In this document: positions 8,221 through 17,496 of the stretch, piece by piece | Layout of the letters: each line of letters begins with the position of its first letter | Numbering within the stretch: the stretch's first letter is position 1 | Assembly: GCF_010672525.1 (NCBI RefSeq) | Contig: NZ_JAAHGH010000002.1 | Span: 97,398 to 161,397, forward strand | Source: Okeania sp. SIO2B3 | Lineage (GTDB): Bacteria; Cyanobacteriota; Cyanobacteriia; Cyanobacteriales; Microcoleaceae | Reading direction: 5' to 3' | DNA length: 64,000 bases | Made by a program: the position numbers and the translations under genes | The notes under the pieces: model-generated | Seen by the model: only the letters and a program-made list of their open reading frames with translations | Told to the model about the DNA's origin: nothing | Databases searched by the model: none

Positions 8221-9258
8221 CTATTTACTTAACACCAATTCCGCGACTAAAGGCAAATGGTCTGAACCTGTAGTTGACAAAACTTCAGCAGATTTAGAAA
8301 CCCAATGATTTGAATACCAAATATAGTCAATTCTCAACAGAGGATAATTCAATTTCCAGGTAGAATTTGGAATTAGAAAATCCAGACGCCACCCCGCAGG
8401 CCAAGTTAAACCAAAACCCATTCCTGATACTCGAAAAGAATCATTTAATACTTGTCTTAAATAATAGTAGTCCTCAGATTGTTCGCTCATATTAAAATCA
8501 CCCGCCACAATAACTGGCAAACTTTCTTTTTTTAGTCGTTCTATTAAGTCTTGAATTTCTAGCGATCGCTCATCAAATTCATAAACTGGAATTGTCAAAA
8601 AAGGTAAAATTTTCCGAAGTCGAATCCAAGGTGAAATTGTTTGAATATTATAGACAACTATTAGCTTTTCCTTAATTTTAATAATTGCTCGTTGTTGAAC
8701 TTCTGAATGACCTGCTAAGTGTAGATTTTCCTGAAATTCTATAGGATATCTGCTGAGAATAGCTGCTCTATAACCTTTAATATCATCTGAAGTTTGATAA
8801 GGATATTCAGCTTTTAATTTAGGAAAGGATTTTGTAATATGATTTCTGGTAATTTCTTGTAAAAATACAATGTCTGGTTTTTCTCGTTTGATTATTTCTA
8901 CTAGGGTTTCGGTTTCAGTCTTATGCCAACTATTATTTAAGGAGAAAATTTTCAGAGGTTGAGTATTTGCTGCGGAAATAGTTTGAGGAGAAAAATATTG
9001 TGTATGTAACCAACCAATAAGCAGCAGACAAGCAATAGATGAAACTATCAAAAACCAACGTTTTTTTATAATTAAAAATGCCGGGAGTGGCAGAATTAAT
9101 ATTGGGAAAAGAATTAAAGGGATAAAATTTCCAATTAAAGCTATTAGCCAGAATTTATCCCAGAATATTAGTCGGAGTATGAAGTAAATTAAAATTAATC
9201 CTGAATAACTATAGACAAATACTTTGGTAATTATTTGTAAAAGTAAGAAGAGATTCAT
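8221..9258 (-). CDS. Membrane-anchored endonuclease/exonuclease/phosphatase family protein
   Basis: Two or three hydrophobic helices (about residues 8-85) are followed by an EEP domain with the expected order of motifs: VFLQEI (metal-binding Glu), SRYPI, AGDFNMSE (Asp/Asn), and a final GSDHLPLVAEL (catalytic Asp-His). The domain should face the periplasm or lumen. Related proteins such as YafD are of uncertain substrate; DNA, phosphoinositide-like or other phosphodiesters are all possible. The length of 345 is normal for the membrane-anchored subgroup. No operon partner is apparent. Confidence 0.85.
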   Translation of the reverse strand: MNLFLLLQIITKVFVYSYSGLILIYFILRLIFWDKFWLIALIGNFIPLILFPILILPLPAFLIIKKRWFLIVSSIACLLLIGWLHTQYFSPQTISAANTQPLKIFSLNNSWHKTETETLVEIIKREKPDIVFLQEITRNHITKSFPKLKAEYPYQTSDDIKGYRAAILSRYPIEFQENLHLAGHSEVQQRAIIKIKEKLIVVYNIQTISPWIRLRKILPFLTIPVYEFDERSLEIQDLIERLKKESLPVIVAGDFNMSEQSEDYYYLRQVLNDSFRVSGMGFGLTWPAGWRLDFLIPNSTWKLNYPLLRIDYIWYSNHWVSKSAEVLSTTGSDHLPLVAELVLSK

Positions 9259-9353
9259 TTGCCCATTGCCTCCAAACCTATTTACAAAAAAAGTAAGATT
9301 TGAGTTTTTTTCTTCCTTCTTCCTTCTTCTTTCTTTAAAACTTTCTTCCTTCT

Positions 9354-9677
9354 TTAAAAATCAGTTTTCCCTTCTTCCTTCTTCCTTCTTTTCTCTTCCT
9401 TCTTTAAAACAGCTTCTCTAAAACCTAGCACTACTAAAATATTAGATAGTGTTAGAAATACTTCTGCACTACCATGTAACCAATCAATATTTGCTAAGGC
9501 TTCGCTATAAACTTGTTTAGCATAAATTCCGGCGGGAATAGTTACACCTACAAATACTAAAGTTCCATAAAATCCAATTAAGGCTAAACGGGGTGTTTTG
9601 CCTGAACGAGTGAGAAACCAAAGAAAGCCTAAATAGGGAAATAGAGAAAGAGCAAACAGAGTATCTTTAGAAATCAT
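9354..9677 (-). CDS. DUF3593 membrane protein
   Basis: A 107-residue protein with three hydrophobic helices (about residues 8-21, 32-50, 66-88) and the core sequence FALSLFPYLGFLWFLT that I associate with DUF3593, conserved in cyanobacteria and plastids. The C-terminal tail KKEEKRRKKEEGKTDF is encoded by a CTTCTTCC pyrimidine array and is probably not ancestral. It normally lies next to a DUF2499 gene, as here, but the two are pushed apart by a 128-bp tandem repeat. Function unknown. Confidence 0.8.
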   Translation of the reverse strand: MISKDTLFALSLFPYLGFLWFLTRSGKTPRLALIGFYGTLVFVGVTIPAGIYAKQVYSEALANIDWLHGSAEVFLTLSNILVVLGFREAVLKKEEKRRKKEEGKTDF

Positions 9678-9724
9678 ATTTTTAGGAGTATAAAAAATTT
9701 TGTTGTATTAAGTAGCTAGTAGTC

Positions 9725-10515
9725 TAGAGTCAGGAGTGAGTATTTCAAAGACTCTAAATTTACAGATTTAAAACTATAACGTTATAGATTATCTGGTGTG
9801 GGATGCTGAAAAATAGCTTACTTCTGAATATATGTAATTTGTCAAAAAATTATAGTCTCTAGTCTAGATTCAGTTCTCAGTATTCTAAATACTCTCTCAA
9901 AACTATAACGTTATAGATATATAAGTCTGGAGTGCTGAAAAATAGCTCACTTCTGAATATATGTAATTTGTCAAAAAATTATAGTCTCTAGTCTAGATTC
10001 AGTTCTCAGTATTCTAAATACTCTCTCAAAACTATAACGTTACAGATATATAGTCTGAAGCGGGGAAAAATCACTCACTTCTGAATCTCTGTAATTTGTC
10101 AAAAAATCATAGTCTCTAGTCTAGATTCAGTTCTCAGTATTCTAAATACTCTCTCAAAACTATAACGTTACAGATATATAGTCTGAAGCGGGGAAAAATC
10201 ACTCACTTCTGAATCTCTGTAATTTGTCAAAAAATCATAGTCTCTAGTCTAGAGTCAGTTCTCAGTATTCTAAATACTCTCTCAAAACTATAACGTTACA
10301 GATATATAGTCTGAAGCGGGGAAAAATCACTCACTTCTGAATCTCTGTAATTTGTCAAAAAATCATAGTCTCTAGTCTAGAGTCAGTTCTCAGTATTCTA
10401 AATACTCTCTCAAAACTATAACGTTACAGATATATAGTCTGAAGCTCTGAAAAATAGCTCACTTGTGAATATCTGTAATTTGTCAAAAAATAATAGTCTC
10501 TAGTCTAGAGTAAGT
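9725..10515. repeat. Tandem array of about six 128-bp units
   Basis: The marker TAATTTGTCAAAAAAT recurs with a spacing of 128-129 bp (near 9835, 9964, 10092, 10220, 10348 and 10476). Each unit carries TCTCTAGTCTAGA, CTCAAAACTATAACGTTA and AATAGCTCACTTCTGAAT-type blocks. The 5' units have the perfect palindrome TATAACGTTATA; later units have TATAACGTTACA. No open frame. It separates the DUF3593 and DUF2499 genes. Confidence 0.9.
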
Positions 10516-10529
10516 GTCGTACCGAAAAA

Positions 10530-10847
10530 TTAACTCTCGCCACTTTCTTCTTGCTTTTCACTACTAGAAAATATCCACCAAGCAGCAGCTAATAGAGTAA
10601 AATTTCCCAACAAAGTCATTGAAGCTTGAAGAGTAACCAACCATTCCAAATTTGGGTCATTATCAAAATAATGCCAAGTACAGGCACACATCGCACTTAC
10701 CAATGCAGGTAACATGGCAAAAGATAAACCATACCAGGCACGGTTATTAGTGACATTGCCATAGAGAGAAATAAACCAAATGGCAGCTATCCATTCAATA
10801 ACGCTAGAAATATGAATAATCCAAGTAGGAATTGATAAAGCGTGCAT
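10530..10847 (-). CDS. DUF2499 membrane protein
   Basis: Starting at the ATG of MHALSIPTWIIH gives 105 residues; the longer frame uses a TTG and is not needed. Hydrophobic helices lie at about residues 7-29, 38-58 and 73-95. The N-terminal SIPTWIIHISSVIEWIAAIW block is what I recall from DUF2499 proteins of cyanobacteria and plastids. Acts in a membrane; role unknown. The start lies 77 bp from the divergent csaB gene, so they share a promoter region. Confidence 0.82.
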   Translation of the reverse strand: MHALSIPTWIIHISSVIEWIAAIWFISLYGNVTNNRAWYGLSFAMLPALVSAMCACTWHYFDNDPNLEWLVTLQASMTLLGNFTLLAAAWWIFSSSEKQEESGES

Positions 10848-10924
10848 ATCTAAAAAATCTGAAAATTTAAGTATCAACTTTGGTATTCTACAAGGCTATA
10901 TCAAAAGAATAATTACTCAGACAA

Positions 10925-11962
10925 ATGCGAGCAATTTTATCTGGTTACTACGGAAAAGGTAATAGTGGAGATGAGGCATTATTAGCATCTTTGTTGCAGA
11001 TGTTGCCCGATAATATTCAACCTTATGTTTTGTCTGGCAACCCCATCGAAACTCAAAAACAATATCAAGTCGAAGCGGGCGATCGCCTCAATACTTTTAC
11101 CATTCTCCAGGCAATGAAACGTTCGGATATATTTATCTGGGGGGGTGGAAGTCTGATTCAAGATGCTACAAGTATTGCCAGTCCTTTTTATTATGCCGGA
11201 TTAATGGGAATTGCTCAAAAAATGGGCTTAAAAACAATTGCCTGGGCACAGGGTATTGGGCCATTACATCATCAAAGTACCCAATTTTTGGCAAAGCAAT
11301 GTTTTAAGGGTTGTACTGCGGTTAGTGTCAGAGATGCCAATTCGGCAAAAATAGTTGCCAAGTGGGAGATTCCTTTTACTTTAGCTCCGGACCCAGTTTG
11401 GGCTTTGGAAAGTTCCTCTGTCCCCGGTCTTTGGGATTTACCTGCACCGAGAGTAGCGGTTTGTTTGAGACCTCACCCACAACTTACTCCGGCACGTTTA
11501 GCAATTTTAACTGAGGCTTTGGTTTCTTTTCAAAAGGCAACTAAAGCGTTTATTTTGTTGTTGCCTTTTCAACCGATAAAGGATTTAAAAATTGCTGAAT
11601 CTATTCATAACAAATTGCCTAATCATAGCAAGATTTTAACTATAGAAGACCCTAGAGTTTTGAAGGGAGTTTTTCGGGGTGTGGAAATGGTAATAGGTAT
11701 GCGTTTTCACAGTTTAATTATGGGTTCTGCGGAGGAATGTCGTTGTTTTGCTATTAGTTACGACCCGAAAGTTAGTCAGTTAATGACTGAGTTGGAAATG
11801 CCTGGATGGGAATTAGCTGAATTGCCGGAAGATGCAAATTTAATTAGTAAGATGTGGATTGAAAATTATGCGAATGGGGATGCTTTGTTTCCAGAAAGAA
11901 TAAATTTTTTGAGAGAGCGATCGCTAATTCATCAAGAGGTATTATCTTCAATTAATAATTAA
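10925..11962 (+). CDS. csaB: CsaB-type polysaccharide pyruvyl transferase
   Basis: Transfers pyruvate from phosphoenolpyruvate to cell-wall or surface polysaccharide, making the ketal used elsewhere for S-layer anchoring. The N-terminus LSGYYGKGNSGDEALL and WGGGSLIQDATS, AWAQGIGPL, and the late GMRFHSLIMG block match the pyruvyl transferase family. Length 345 is standard. ATG is preceded only by an AT-rich stretch. Neighbouring genes upstream are DUF2499/DUF3593; downstream the DNA is filled with miniature elements, so it is probably transcribed alone. Confidence 0.9.
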   Translation: MRAILSGYYGKGNSGDEALLASLLQMLPDNIQPYVLSGNPIETQKQYQVEAGDRLNTFTILQAMKRSDIFIWGGGSLIQDATSIASPFYYAGLMGIAQKMGLKTIAWAQGIGPLHHQSTQFLAKQCFKGCTAVSVRDANSAKIVAKWEIPFTLAPDPVWALESSSVPGLWDLPAPRVAVCLRPHPQLTPARLAILTEALVSFQKATKAFILLLPFQPIKDLKIAESIHNKLPNHSKILTIEDPRVLKGVFRGVEMVIGMRFHSLIMGSAEECRCFAISYDPKVSQLMTELEMPGWELAELPEDANLISKMWIENYANGDALFPERINFLRERSLIHQEVLSSINN

Positions 11963-11981
11963 CAATTAATAATTAATAATT

Positions 11982-12453
11982 GTAAGCATTTCCTGCGGAA
12001 TGCTGCGCAAACAGCAGTCAGCTATCAGCTATCAGTTATCATACCAAATTGATAAATGTTTGCTACAAGTAGTTAGGGTATTGATTATAATTTCCGTTTG
12101 TCATGCTCCGCAAACATAATTTAGAATTTAGAATGCACTTGGGGATAGATTGAATACCATTTTTGATGTTGCAAATTACCTTTTTCGTGAAACAGACTTG
12201 ATCTGAAAGTCTTTTTATGGTGCTTATTATTCGTAACATTCTTTTTTCAAAATGGTATCAACTATCAGCTTTATTAATCTTTAGTGGAAAATTTAATTTT
12301 GCTGTTCTTGTGCTTCAATTTTTTGTTTAAAAATGTCGTAGAAGTTAAGCAAATGCTTGCTTCATTTATTAAAAAGTTGTTTGCGCAGCATTCCGCACCG
12401 AAGAGCTGACCGCGAGCTAGCTGTTTGCGCAGCATTCCGCAGGAAATGCTTAC
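11982..12453. mobile_element. Miniature element, GTAAGCATT family, with another element inside
   Basis: Termini are GTAAGCATTTCCTGCGGAAT and its inverted copy ending AATGCTTAC. It is flanked on both sides by the same eight bases, TAATAATT, a clear target-site duplication. Its length (472 bp) is about twice that of the other copies because a second element (12041-12258) has inserted in it. No open frame, so it would depend on a transposase elsewhere. Confidence 0.85.
12041..12258. mobile_element. Miniature element, ATACCA family, nested copy
   Basis: Ends ATACCAAATTGATAAATGTT and its imperfect inverse ending AATGGTAT. The same left block (ATTGATAAATGTTTGCTACAA-like) and right block (TTCGTAACATTCTTTTTT) flank 60802-60998. 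It sits inside the GTAAGCATT element, so it arrived later. Confidence 0.65.
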
Positions 12454-12464
12454 TAATAATTAGG

Positions 12465-12525
12465 GCTTGCTGATTAAATATCAAAACATTGACATACAGC
12501 AGAAAAATTGAGCGACAATTCTTTC
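12465..12525. repeat. Partial AATTAGGG-family element end
   Basis: Begins TTAGGGCTTGCTGATTAAAT and shares AAACATTGACATA with the full copies at 14249 and 17593, then skips to the GCAGAAAAATTGAGCGACAA block. Internally deleted relic that directly abuts the GTAAGCATT element. Confidence 0.55.
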
Positions 12526-12624
12526 GACTGCCTTCCCTGTAATACCATTACGGTTGCAGGACTGCAAAAATCTGGAAAAACTTCCACAATGAGTAGATAG
12601 AAGTCGTGCATTCTCAAGTCTGAA

Positions 12625-13220
12625 TTATGATTCTTGATTTATCATTTTATTTTGTTTAGTAAATAGAACGTTAAATACATGGGATCTTTGATAATAATTA
12701 CCGATAGTTAACTTAACTAGCTGATTAATTTTGTCTGAGGTAATTAAATAAGTTTCATATTTTAATGAACCCATAAATTCTCTTAATTCTGTTTCATTAG
12801 TTCCCATTTGTTGTAATCCAAATCTATTAATTTCACAAATAATATAGGGAACATCATACTGATAAAGTGTATTTACCCAATAATTAAGGTTTAAAGCCTC
12901 TCCTTTAAAGGAAAAACAAGAAAAAATTTTCCTTTTATTCAATCCTCTCCCTAAAAGGAAGAGGTAATTATCAATTATCCATTATCAATTATTAATTATT
13001 GAACTTTGATGCCTACTGTTTTTGCAGCTAAAACAGAATAATATCCAATATGAGCGCCAATATCAATAAAACAGTCACCATTTTGTAGGAATTTCCGAAT
13101 TAATTGGAAAATTTCAGATTCATAAGCTCGCCCTTTTTGAACAGAGTCAAGCATCAATTTTTGAGTAAATTTATTAGAATCTAGGGAGAGCTTTATTTCT
13201 TGTTGTTCAGAATTAGATTG
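12625..13220 (-). pseudogene. FkbM-family methyltransferase, split by an R1 repeat
   Basis: The N-terminal part is read on the minus strand from about 13220 to 13005: GRAYESEIFQLIRKFL, then GDCFIDIGAHIGYYSVLAAK, the SAM-binding motif I of FkbM enzymes. The frame then runs into an R1 repeat (12882-13004) and stops. The C-terminal part resumes after the repeat: DVPYIICEINRFGLQQMGTN and ELREFMGSLKYETYLIT, the usual FkbM ending. The central portion is missing, so insertion was accompanied by deletion. The N-terminal piece follows the upstream methyltransferase in frame after one TAG, hinting that they were once one polypeptide or tightly coupled. It is not functional as it stands. Confidence 0.75.
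12882..13004. repeat. R1 interspersed repeat, copy 3, inside the FkbM gene
   Basis: Reverse-complement copy relative to 3062. It begins AATTAAGGTTTAAAGCCTCT, contains two CTCC/GGAG stems and ends in TAATTAT arrays followed by TTGAAC. It interrupts the FkbM coding sequence. Confidence 0.85.
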
Positions 13221-13889
13221 CTATTGGATACTGATAATTTTAGTAGAATTTTCTGAAGTTATAGTCGAACTATTTTTCCTCTGAATCATTGCCCAATAGA
13301 TATCTGGACCTATAGGCACATTAAATTGAATATCTAATACTTGTAAAATTTCAAATCCTGTTCTTTGAATTAAATCTAACCACATCGTTTTTCCCAATAC
13401 ACTGTAGTGATTTTTATTAGTTTGATGTTGACAACTTGTATCAGGAGCAGGTACTTCTAAATATAGATAACCTTCGGGTTTAATAACTCTATAAATTTCT
13501 TGCAAAGTAAAATATGGAAAAATACTATGTTCTAAACAATGTCTGCACCAAACAAAGTCAAAATAGTTATCTTCAAATTCTAGAAAAGATTGATCCATTT
13601 CATAAACTTGATAACCTTTTTGTTGGCAAATAGCCACATCTTCACTATTTAGAGTAATTCCAGTTGGTGAAAAACCATGTTTTTTAAATATCTCTAAAGC
13701 TACACCTTGACCACAACCAATATCTAATATTTTGGCTGCCGGTGGTAAAAATATTTGCTTTAGACATACATCAAACATTTGCTCAGTTATTTGATTATGA
13801 AGTTTGGTTGGAGGTTCAGGATAAGTATCATTTTTAATTTTTTCTAGAAAGTTCTCAATTTTTTTTATTTGTGATGAATTTAGTTTCAT
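13221..13889 (-). CDS. Class I SAM-dependent methyltransferase
   Basis: A Methyltransf_11/23-like enzyme. Motif I is AKILDIGCGQGVALEIF (about residues 60-76); ALEIFKKHGF, NYFDFVWCRHCLEH and LKPEGYLYLEVP-like segments follow in the right order. I start at the ATG of MKLNSSQIKK; a further ten codons upstream are open but have no ribosome site. Its TAG is followed in the same frame by the N-terminal part of the broken FkbM gene, so the pair probably worked together, perhaps on a sugar or lipid of the cell surface. Substrate unknown. Confidence 0.8.
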   Translation of the reverse strand: MKLNSSQIKKIENFLEKIKNDTYPEPPTKLHNQITEQMFDVCLKQIFLPPAAKILDIGCGQGVALEIFKKHGFSPTGITLNSEDVAICQQKGYQVYEMDQSFLEFEDNYFDFVWCRHCLEHSIFPYFTLQEIYRVIKPEGYLYLEVPAPDTSCQHQTNKNHYSVLGKTMWLDLIQRTGFEILQVLDIQFNVPIGPDIYWAMIQRKNSSTITSENSTKIISIQ

Positions 13890-13938
13890 AATATGTAGGT
13901 ATTCAACAATTAATAACAATTAATAATTAATAATTAAT

Positions 13939-14095
13939 AATTAGGGCTTGCTGATTAATTATTAAAGTATTGATATATAAAGGTTTGAGCATTTTTCAGG
14001 TCGAAAAAAGTGTGCCTGTTTCAGTTGAAAACGCTCAAAAAGCTAGTATTTTGGGCTGACTATGGCAGAAAAATCATTCTTACAATTGTTACTCA
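13939..14095. mobile_element. AATTAGGG-family miniature element, partial
   Basis: Left end AATTAGGGCTTGCTGATTAA, then the internal blocks TGCCTGTTTCAGTTGAAAAC and GCAGAAAAATCATTCTTACA shared with full copies. The right end is not found before the next repeat. Confidence 0.65.
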
Positions 14096-14104
14096 ATCCA
14101 ATAG

Positions 14105-14172
14105 ACCAAGAGAAGAAATAATATTTCCTTATATTCAATTCCATAACGGTTTTAACTAGAGGTAATTATCAA
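14105..14172. repeat. Dispersed repeat, inverted copy at 49138-49208
   Basis: Read in reverse complement, the segment contains ACGGTTTTAACTAGAGG-type and GAAATAATATTTCCTTATAT-type blocks that match the start of the 49-kb element almost base for base. No coding frame. Confidence 0.6.
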
Positions 14173-14248
14173 TGATCAATTATCCATTATCCATTAATGA
14201 ACTACTCCCTATCTGAATTAGTGGTAAAAATTTACATAATTATCGTAT

Positions 14249-14502
14249 AATTAGAGATTGCTGATTAAATCTAAAAGCATTGACATATAAAGACAAGTGC
14301 CTTTTTGGGGCCTTTAAAAAGTGCGCCTATTTCAGTCTAAAACGCTCAAAAAGGAGCATATTTTAGGCTCATAGTTGGGCAGAGAAATCAAGGGACAATT
14401 CTTACTCCTACCTCTTCACTCATTCCCATTTATCCTGTCTCCTGTCTCTTGTATCCTGTCTCCTACCCCGGCAAAAAGACTTTCCATACGCAAACCTTAA
14501 TT
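14249..14502. mobile_element. AATTAGGG-family miniature element
   Basis: A full-length copy of 254 bp flanked by AATT on both sides. Left end AGAGATTGCTGATTAAATC (one substitution from AGGGCTTGCTGA); right end TTTCCATACGCAAACCTT, the imperfect inverse. Interior: TGCGCCTATTTCAGTCTAAA, ACGCTCAAAAAGGAGCAT, then CCTGTCTC heptamers. No transposase frame. Confidence 0.8.
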
Positions 14503-14528
14503 ATAACGCAAAAATAGAGGTATAAATT

Positions 14529-15206
14529 TTGGCAAGAGTCAGAGTAAGACAGCACGTTAATCCTTTCTCTAGTAAATATCAAGAGTCAGTAAATCTACCA
14601 AATTTTAGTAATATTTATTCTGATTTGAATAAGCCATTACATTTAGATATTGGTTGTGGTCGGGGTAAATTTTTATGGCAGATGGCACAGACAGAACCTG
14701 AATGGAATTTTCTTGGTTTAGAAATTCGGGAACCATTAGTTATAGAGGCTAATAATTTGCTAAATGAACAGGGTTTTAATAATTTGCACTATTTATTTTG
14801 TAATGCCAATATTTCTCTGGAAAAAATATTACAATCTTTGCCAGAGGGAATATTACAAAGAGTCTCAATTTTATTTCCCGATCCTTGGTTTAAAAGACGT
14901 CATCAAATACGGAGAGTTGTACAACCAAAATTAGTCGAAGATTTAGCAAATTATTTAACAGTGGGAGGAAAAGTTTTTCTTCATTCTGATGTAGAGAAAG
15001 TGGCAAAAGAAATGTGTAAACGCTTCTCTGCTCATAGTTCATTTTCTCGAAGTTCTGATGATTGGTTAACTGAAAATATTTTGCCAGTATTATCAGAAAG
15101 AGAAATTTTTACTTTAGCTAAAGATCAACCTGTGTATAGAGCATTATTTCAGAAGGTAGTGCCGCTCGGAAGTCAAAAGTCAAAAGTCAAAAGTATTGAT
15201 TGGTAA
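14529..15206 (+). CDS. trmB: tRNA (guanine-N7)-methyltransferase
   Basis: Methylates G46 in the variable loop of tRNAs using SAM. Family signatures: [15 protein letters not shown] at the start, [17 protein letters not shown] (SAM motif I), [19 protein letters not shown] (the TrmB hallmark), and FLHSDVE. The start is a TTG with AGAGG about nine bases upstream; no in-frame ATG fits. The last 12 residues ([11 protein letters not shown]) are encoded by AGTCAAA heptamers and look acquired. Length 225 is normal apart from this tail. Confidence 0.93.
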   Translation: MARVRVRQHVNPFSSKYQESVNLPNFSNIYSDLNKPLHLDIGCGRGKFLWQMAQTEPEWNFLGLEIREPLVIEANNLLNEQGFNNLHYLFCNANISLEKILQSLPEGILQRVSILFPDPWFKRRHQIRRVVQPKLVEDLANYLTVGGKVFLHSDVEKVAKEMCKRFSAHSSFSRSSDDWLTENILPVLSEREIFTLAKDQPVYRALFQKVVPLGSQKSKVKSIDW

Positions 15207-15924
15207 GGCTTTTAGGATTTTCTAAATGGTTAGTTATTTCTGCCATCCTGCAGTAGTAGATAGTAGGTGATAGGTCGTAGATGTTAGATTTAATCTTCAA
15301 TTTATGGGAAGATAATTATGATTAAAAGTTTCTCAAGTTATGGGAATTAATAAGGGATGAAATATCTGGTTTTTGGTGATGAGTAAAAAATTAAAATATA
15401 GAACTTCTAGATGATTCGTAGAAACTTTCCTCTTCTATCGAGACTTTAGAAAAAAATAGATTAAAAATAATCTCAAAACCTTACATAGCAATTTTTTTAT
15501 CTTTAATTAAAAGACTTTTTAATATACAGGGTATTCCACTTTGATCAGGTACACCTACGCGAGCAAGATGCTCGCATTGATAGGATTTAATTATTAATAT
15601 CTGTACTTCATATACTTGGAATTTGCTGTATTTAGGTTTTCCTAATCATGCTACGCAAACAGCAATTTTTAACTTTTTAAATATTTATTGTACTACTACT
15701 GGGTGGGAAGTAATTTTTGGTTAAAAATATCAAAGTACCACTATTTTCCCTTGATTGATAACTTAGTTTATAGTGTTTTTCTCAAAATAATTAGGTTGCC
15801 CAATCCCACCTTTTAAGGCGATCAGGTTTTTGGAGAGTTGCTCAAATACCCTACTTTCCCTCCAGGGAGGGGTTAGGGGTGGGTTAACTTCTGACTTCTT
15901 ACTTTTGACTTCATTCTGCCTTCT
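15207..15924. other. Spacer between trmB and the GT39 gene
   Basis: Convergent spacer without a gene. It contains a block (TTTTAGGATTTTCTAAATGG, then TTATTTCTGCCATCCTGCA) also seen near 34167-34205, a GCGAGCAAGATGCTCGC palindrome at 15560-15576, and the inverted copy of the 1915-2020 repeat at 15785-15892. Confidence 0.6.
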
Positions 15925-17406
15925 TTAAATCCAAGAACGAAACCACATCCTAATCTGCCAATTTTGCGGAGATATAGGTAATCCCAAATAAACAGGCATC
16001 CAAAAAACAAAAGCAAATAAAATGATAAAAATAACTGTAACTCCTATTACTCTAAGATGAACTTGTCTACTATTTAACCACCTATCAATCCACCAAGCAA
16101 GTGCCAAAATAGCAAACACAGCAGCACCCATATAATGATAGATAAAAGTACAACGACTCACTTTTGACCAAGGTAAAAAATTGGCTAACCAATTTAATAA
16201 TAAATATAGTAAAAACCACATTTCTGAGGCCGGAATAAATTTCACTTTTGCCTTGATGACAATTTTATTACGTCTAGCTTTTCGTTTTTTTTCCCAATCC
16301 AAAATACGGTTAATTAATATTAATACTAAAGATAAAATTGCTACTGCTGATAACCACCAAAGAGGGGGATTTCCCATGGCATGAACATCATAAATTAATG
16401 GATTAACTTTTGGATTTCCAATATCTGAAGATAATGGTGGTAAAGAAGGTTCCGGTTTATCTAATAATCCTGTATTTTTATAGAAATAAACCACAGGTCT
16501 GAGCATCAATGGCCAAGTAAACCATTGAGCACAATAAGGATGAATATCTGGTCCACTACCAATTCTTTGATGATAGCTGAAAATTTGTTTTTGCATTTCC
16601 CAAAATCCATATTTCGGATTGAGAATAATGTGGGGAATCCAGAGTAAACTGTAGGTTATTATGGGAATAAAAAATAAGTTTAAAGTAAATTGAACCAGAT
16701 TTAGTTGAGTTAAATTTCGTAAAGGAGATATAAAATCAGACTTTTTTGGTGGTGCTAAAAATTCAAGAATCCAGGCAAATATCCAGAGTAAATAAATACT
16801 GAGCAAAAATCCTAAACCATTCCATTTTATTGCCGCACTTGCACCAAAATTTATTCCGGCTAAAGCTAACCAAACTTTTTGCTTCAATTGCCAATCTTGC
16901 AAAGCAATAATTAAACATAACTGACCTAATAATCCAAAAATTACTAGATAAATATTATTTAAAGCGTAGCGGGATTCAACTAAAAATAATCCATCTAAAG
17001 CAATGAGTAAAGCAGCAAGAAAACCATAGCTTTGACGGCGAGTTAATTGATAAGCGATCGCTCCTACTATGACTGGAATAAATGAACCAGTTAAAGCGTT
17101 TACCCATCGATAAGTCCAAGGAGCTAAAGTAGAACCTGTTTCATTATTCACTATTTCTTGTCCGAACGGCAGATGAGAACCTATCCAAATACTAATAGCA
17201 ATAATATATTGACTGAGTGGAGGATGAGCATTAAAAAAATCAGTTTTAGTTAGGTAGTTGTTGGCAAATTTAGCATAATAAACCTCGTCAAAAACGAGAG
17301 TATTAAAACGACCTAATTGCCAGAATCTGAACATGATTGAAAATATAAATATACTCGCCATGCCAGCAATAAACCATCTAGATAATTTACGAGATATTAG
17401 TTGCAT
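15925..17406 (-). CDS. GT39-type protein/dolichyl-phosphate mannosyltransferase family glycosyltransferase
   Basis: A polytopic membrane glycosyltransferase (PMT, GT39). The signature is in the first loop: LVFDEVYYAKFANNYL, whose Asp-Glu pair is catalytic in the family, followed by DFFNAHPPLSQYI. At least nine hydrophobic spans follow, and the last third has SRCTFIYHYMGAAVFAILAL, typical of the C-terminal PMT module. I start at the ATG of MQLISRKL; a TTG four codons upstream is also open. It would transfer mannose from a polyprenyl-phosphate donor to secreted proteins, by family knowledge. A strong hairpin lies 46 bases upstream of the start. Confidence 0.85.
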   Translation of the reverse strand: MQLISRKLSRWFIAGMASIFIFSIMFRFWQLGRFNTLVFDEVYYAKFANNYLTKTDFFNAHPPLSQYIIAISIWIGSHLPFGQEIVNNETGSTLAPWTYRWVNALTGSFIPVIVGAIAYQLTRRQSYGFLAALLIALDGLFLVESRYALNNIYLVIFGLLGQLCLIIALQDWQLKQKVWLALAGINFGASAAIKWNGLGFLLSIYLLWIFAWILEFLAPPKKSDFISPLRNLTQLNLVQFTLNLFFIPIITYSLLWIPHIILNPKYGFWEMQKQIFSYHQRIGSGPDIHPYCAQWFTWPLMLRPVVYFYKNTGLLDKPEPSLPPLSSDIGNPKVNPLIYDVHAMGNPPLWWLSAVAILSLVLILINRILDWEKKRKARRNKIVIKAKVKFIPASEMWFLLYLLLNWLANFLPWSKVSRCTFIYHYMGAAVFAILALAWWIDRWLNSRQVHLRVIGVTVIFIILFAFVFWMPVYLGLPISPQNWQIRMWFRSWI

Positions 17407-17451
17407 AAATAGAATCAAATTTAGAGTGTTTTTATTTTAGTATAAAGACAT

Positions 17452-17492
17452 AAAAAACAGCCCTAAAGTACGAACAAATAGGGCTGTTTTTG
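17452..17492. terminator. Hairpin with U-tracts on both strands, upstream of the GT39 gene
   Basis: ACAGCCCT and AGGGCTGT form a perfect eight-base-pair stem with a 15-base loop; A6 precedes and T5 follows, so it can act as an intrinsic terminator in both directions. It lies in the presumed 5' leader of the minus-strand GT39 gene, where it could be an attenuator, or it simply ends transcription arriving from either side. Confidence 0.7.
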
Positions 17493-17496
17493 TATA

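Noticed and set aside
8021..8221. Open frame opposite the small gene at 7955
   Set aside because: It lies on the strand opposite a frame with a better ribosome site and has no domain resemblance.
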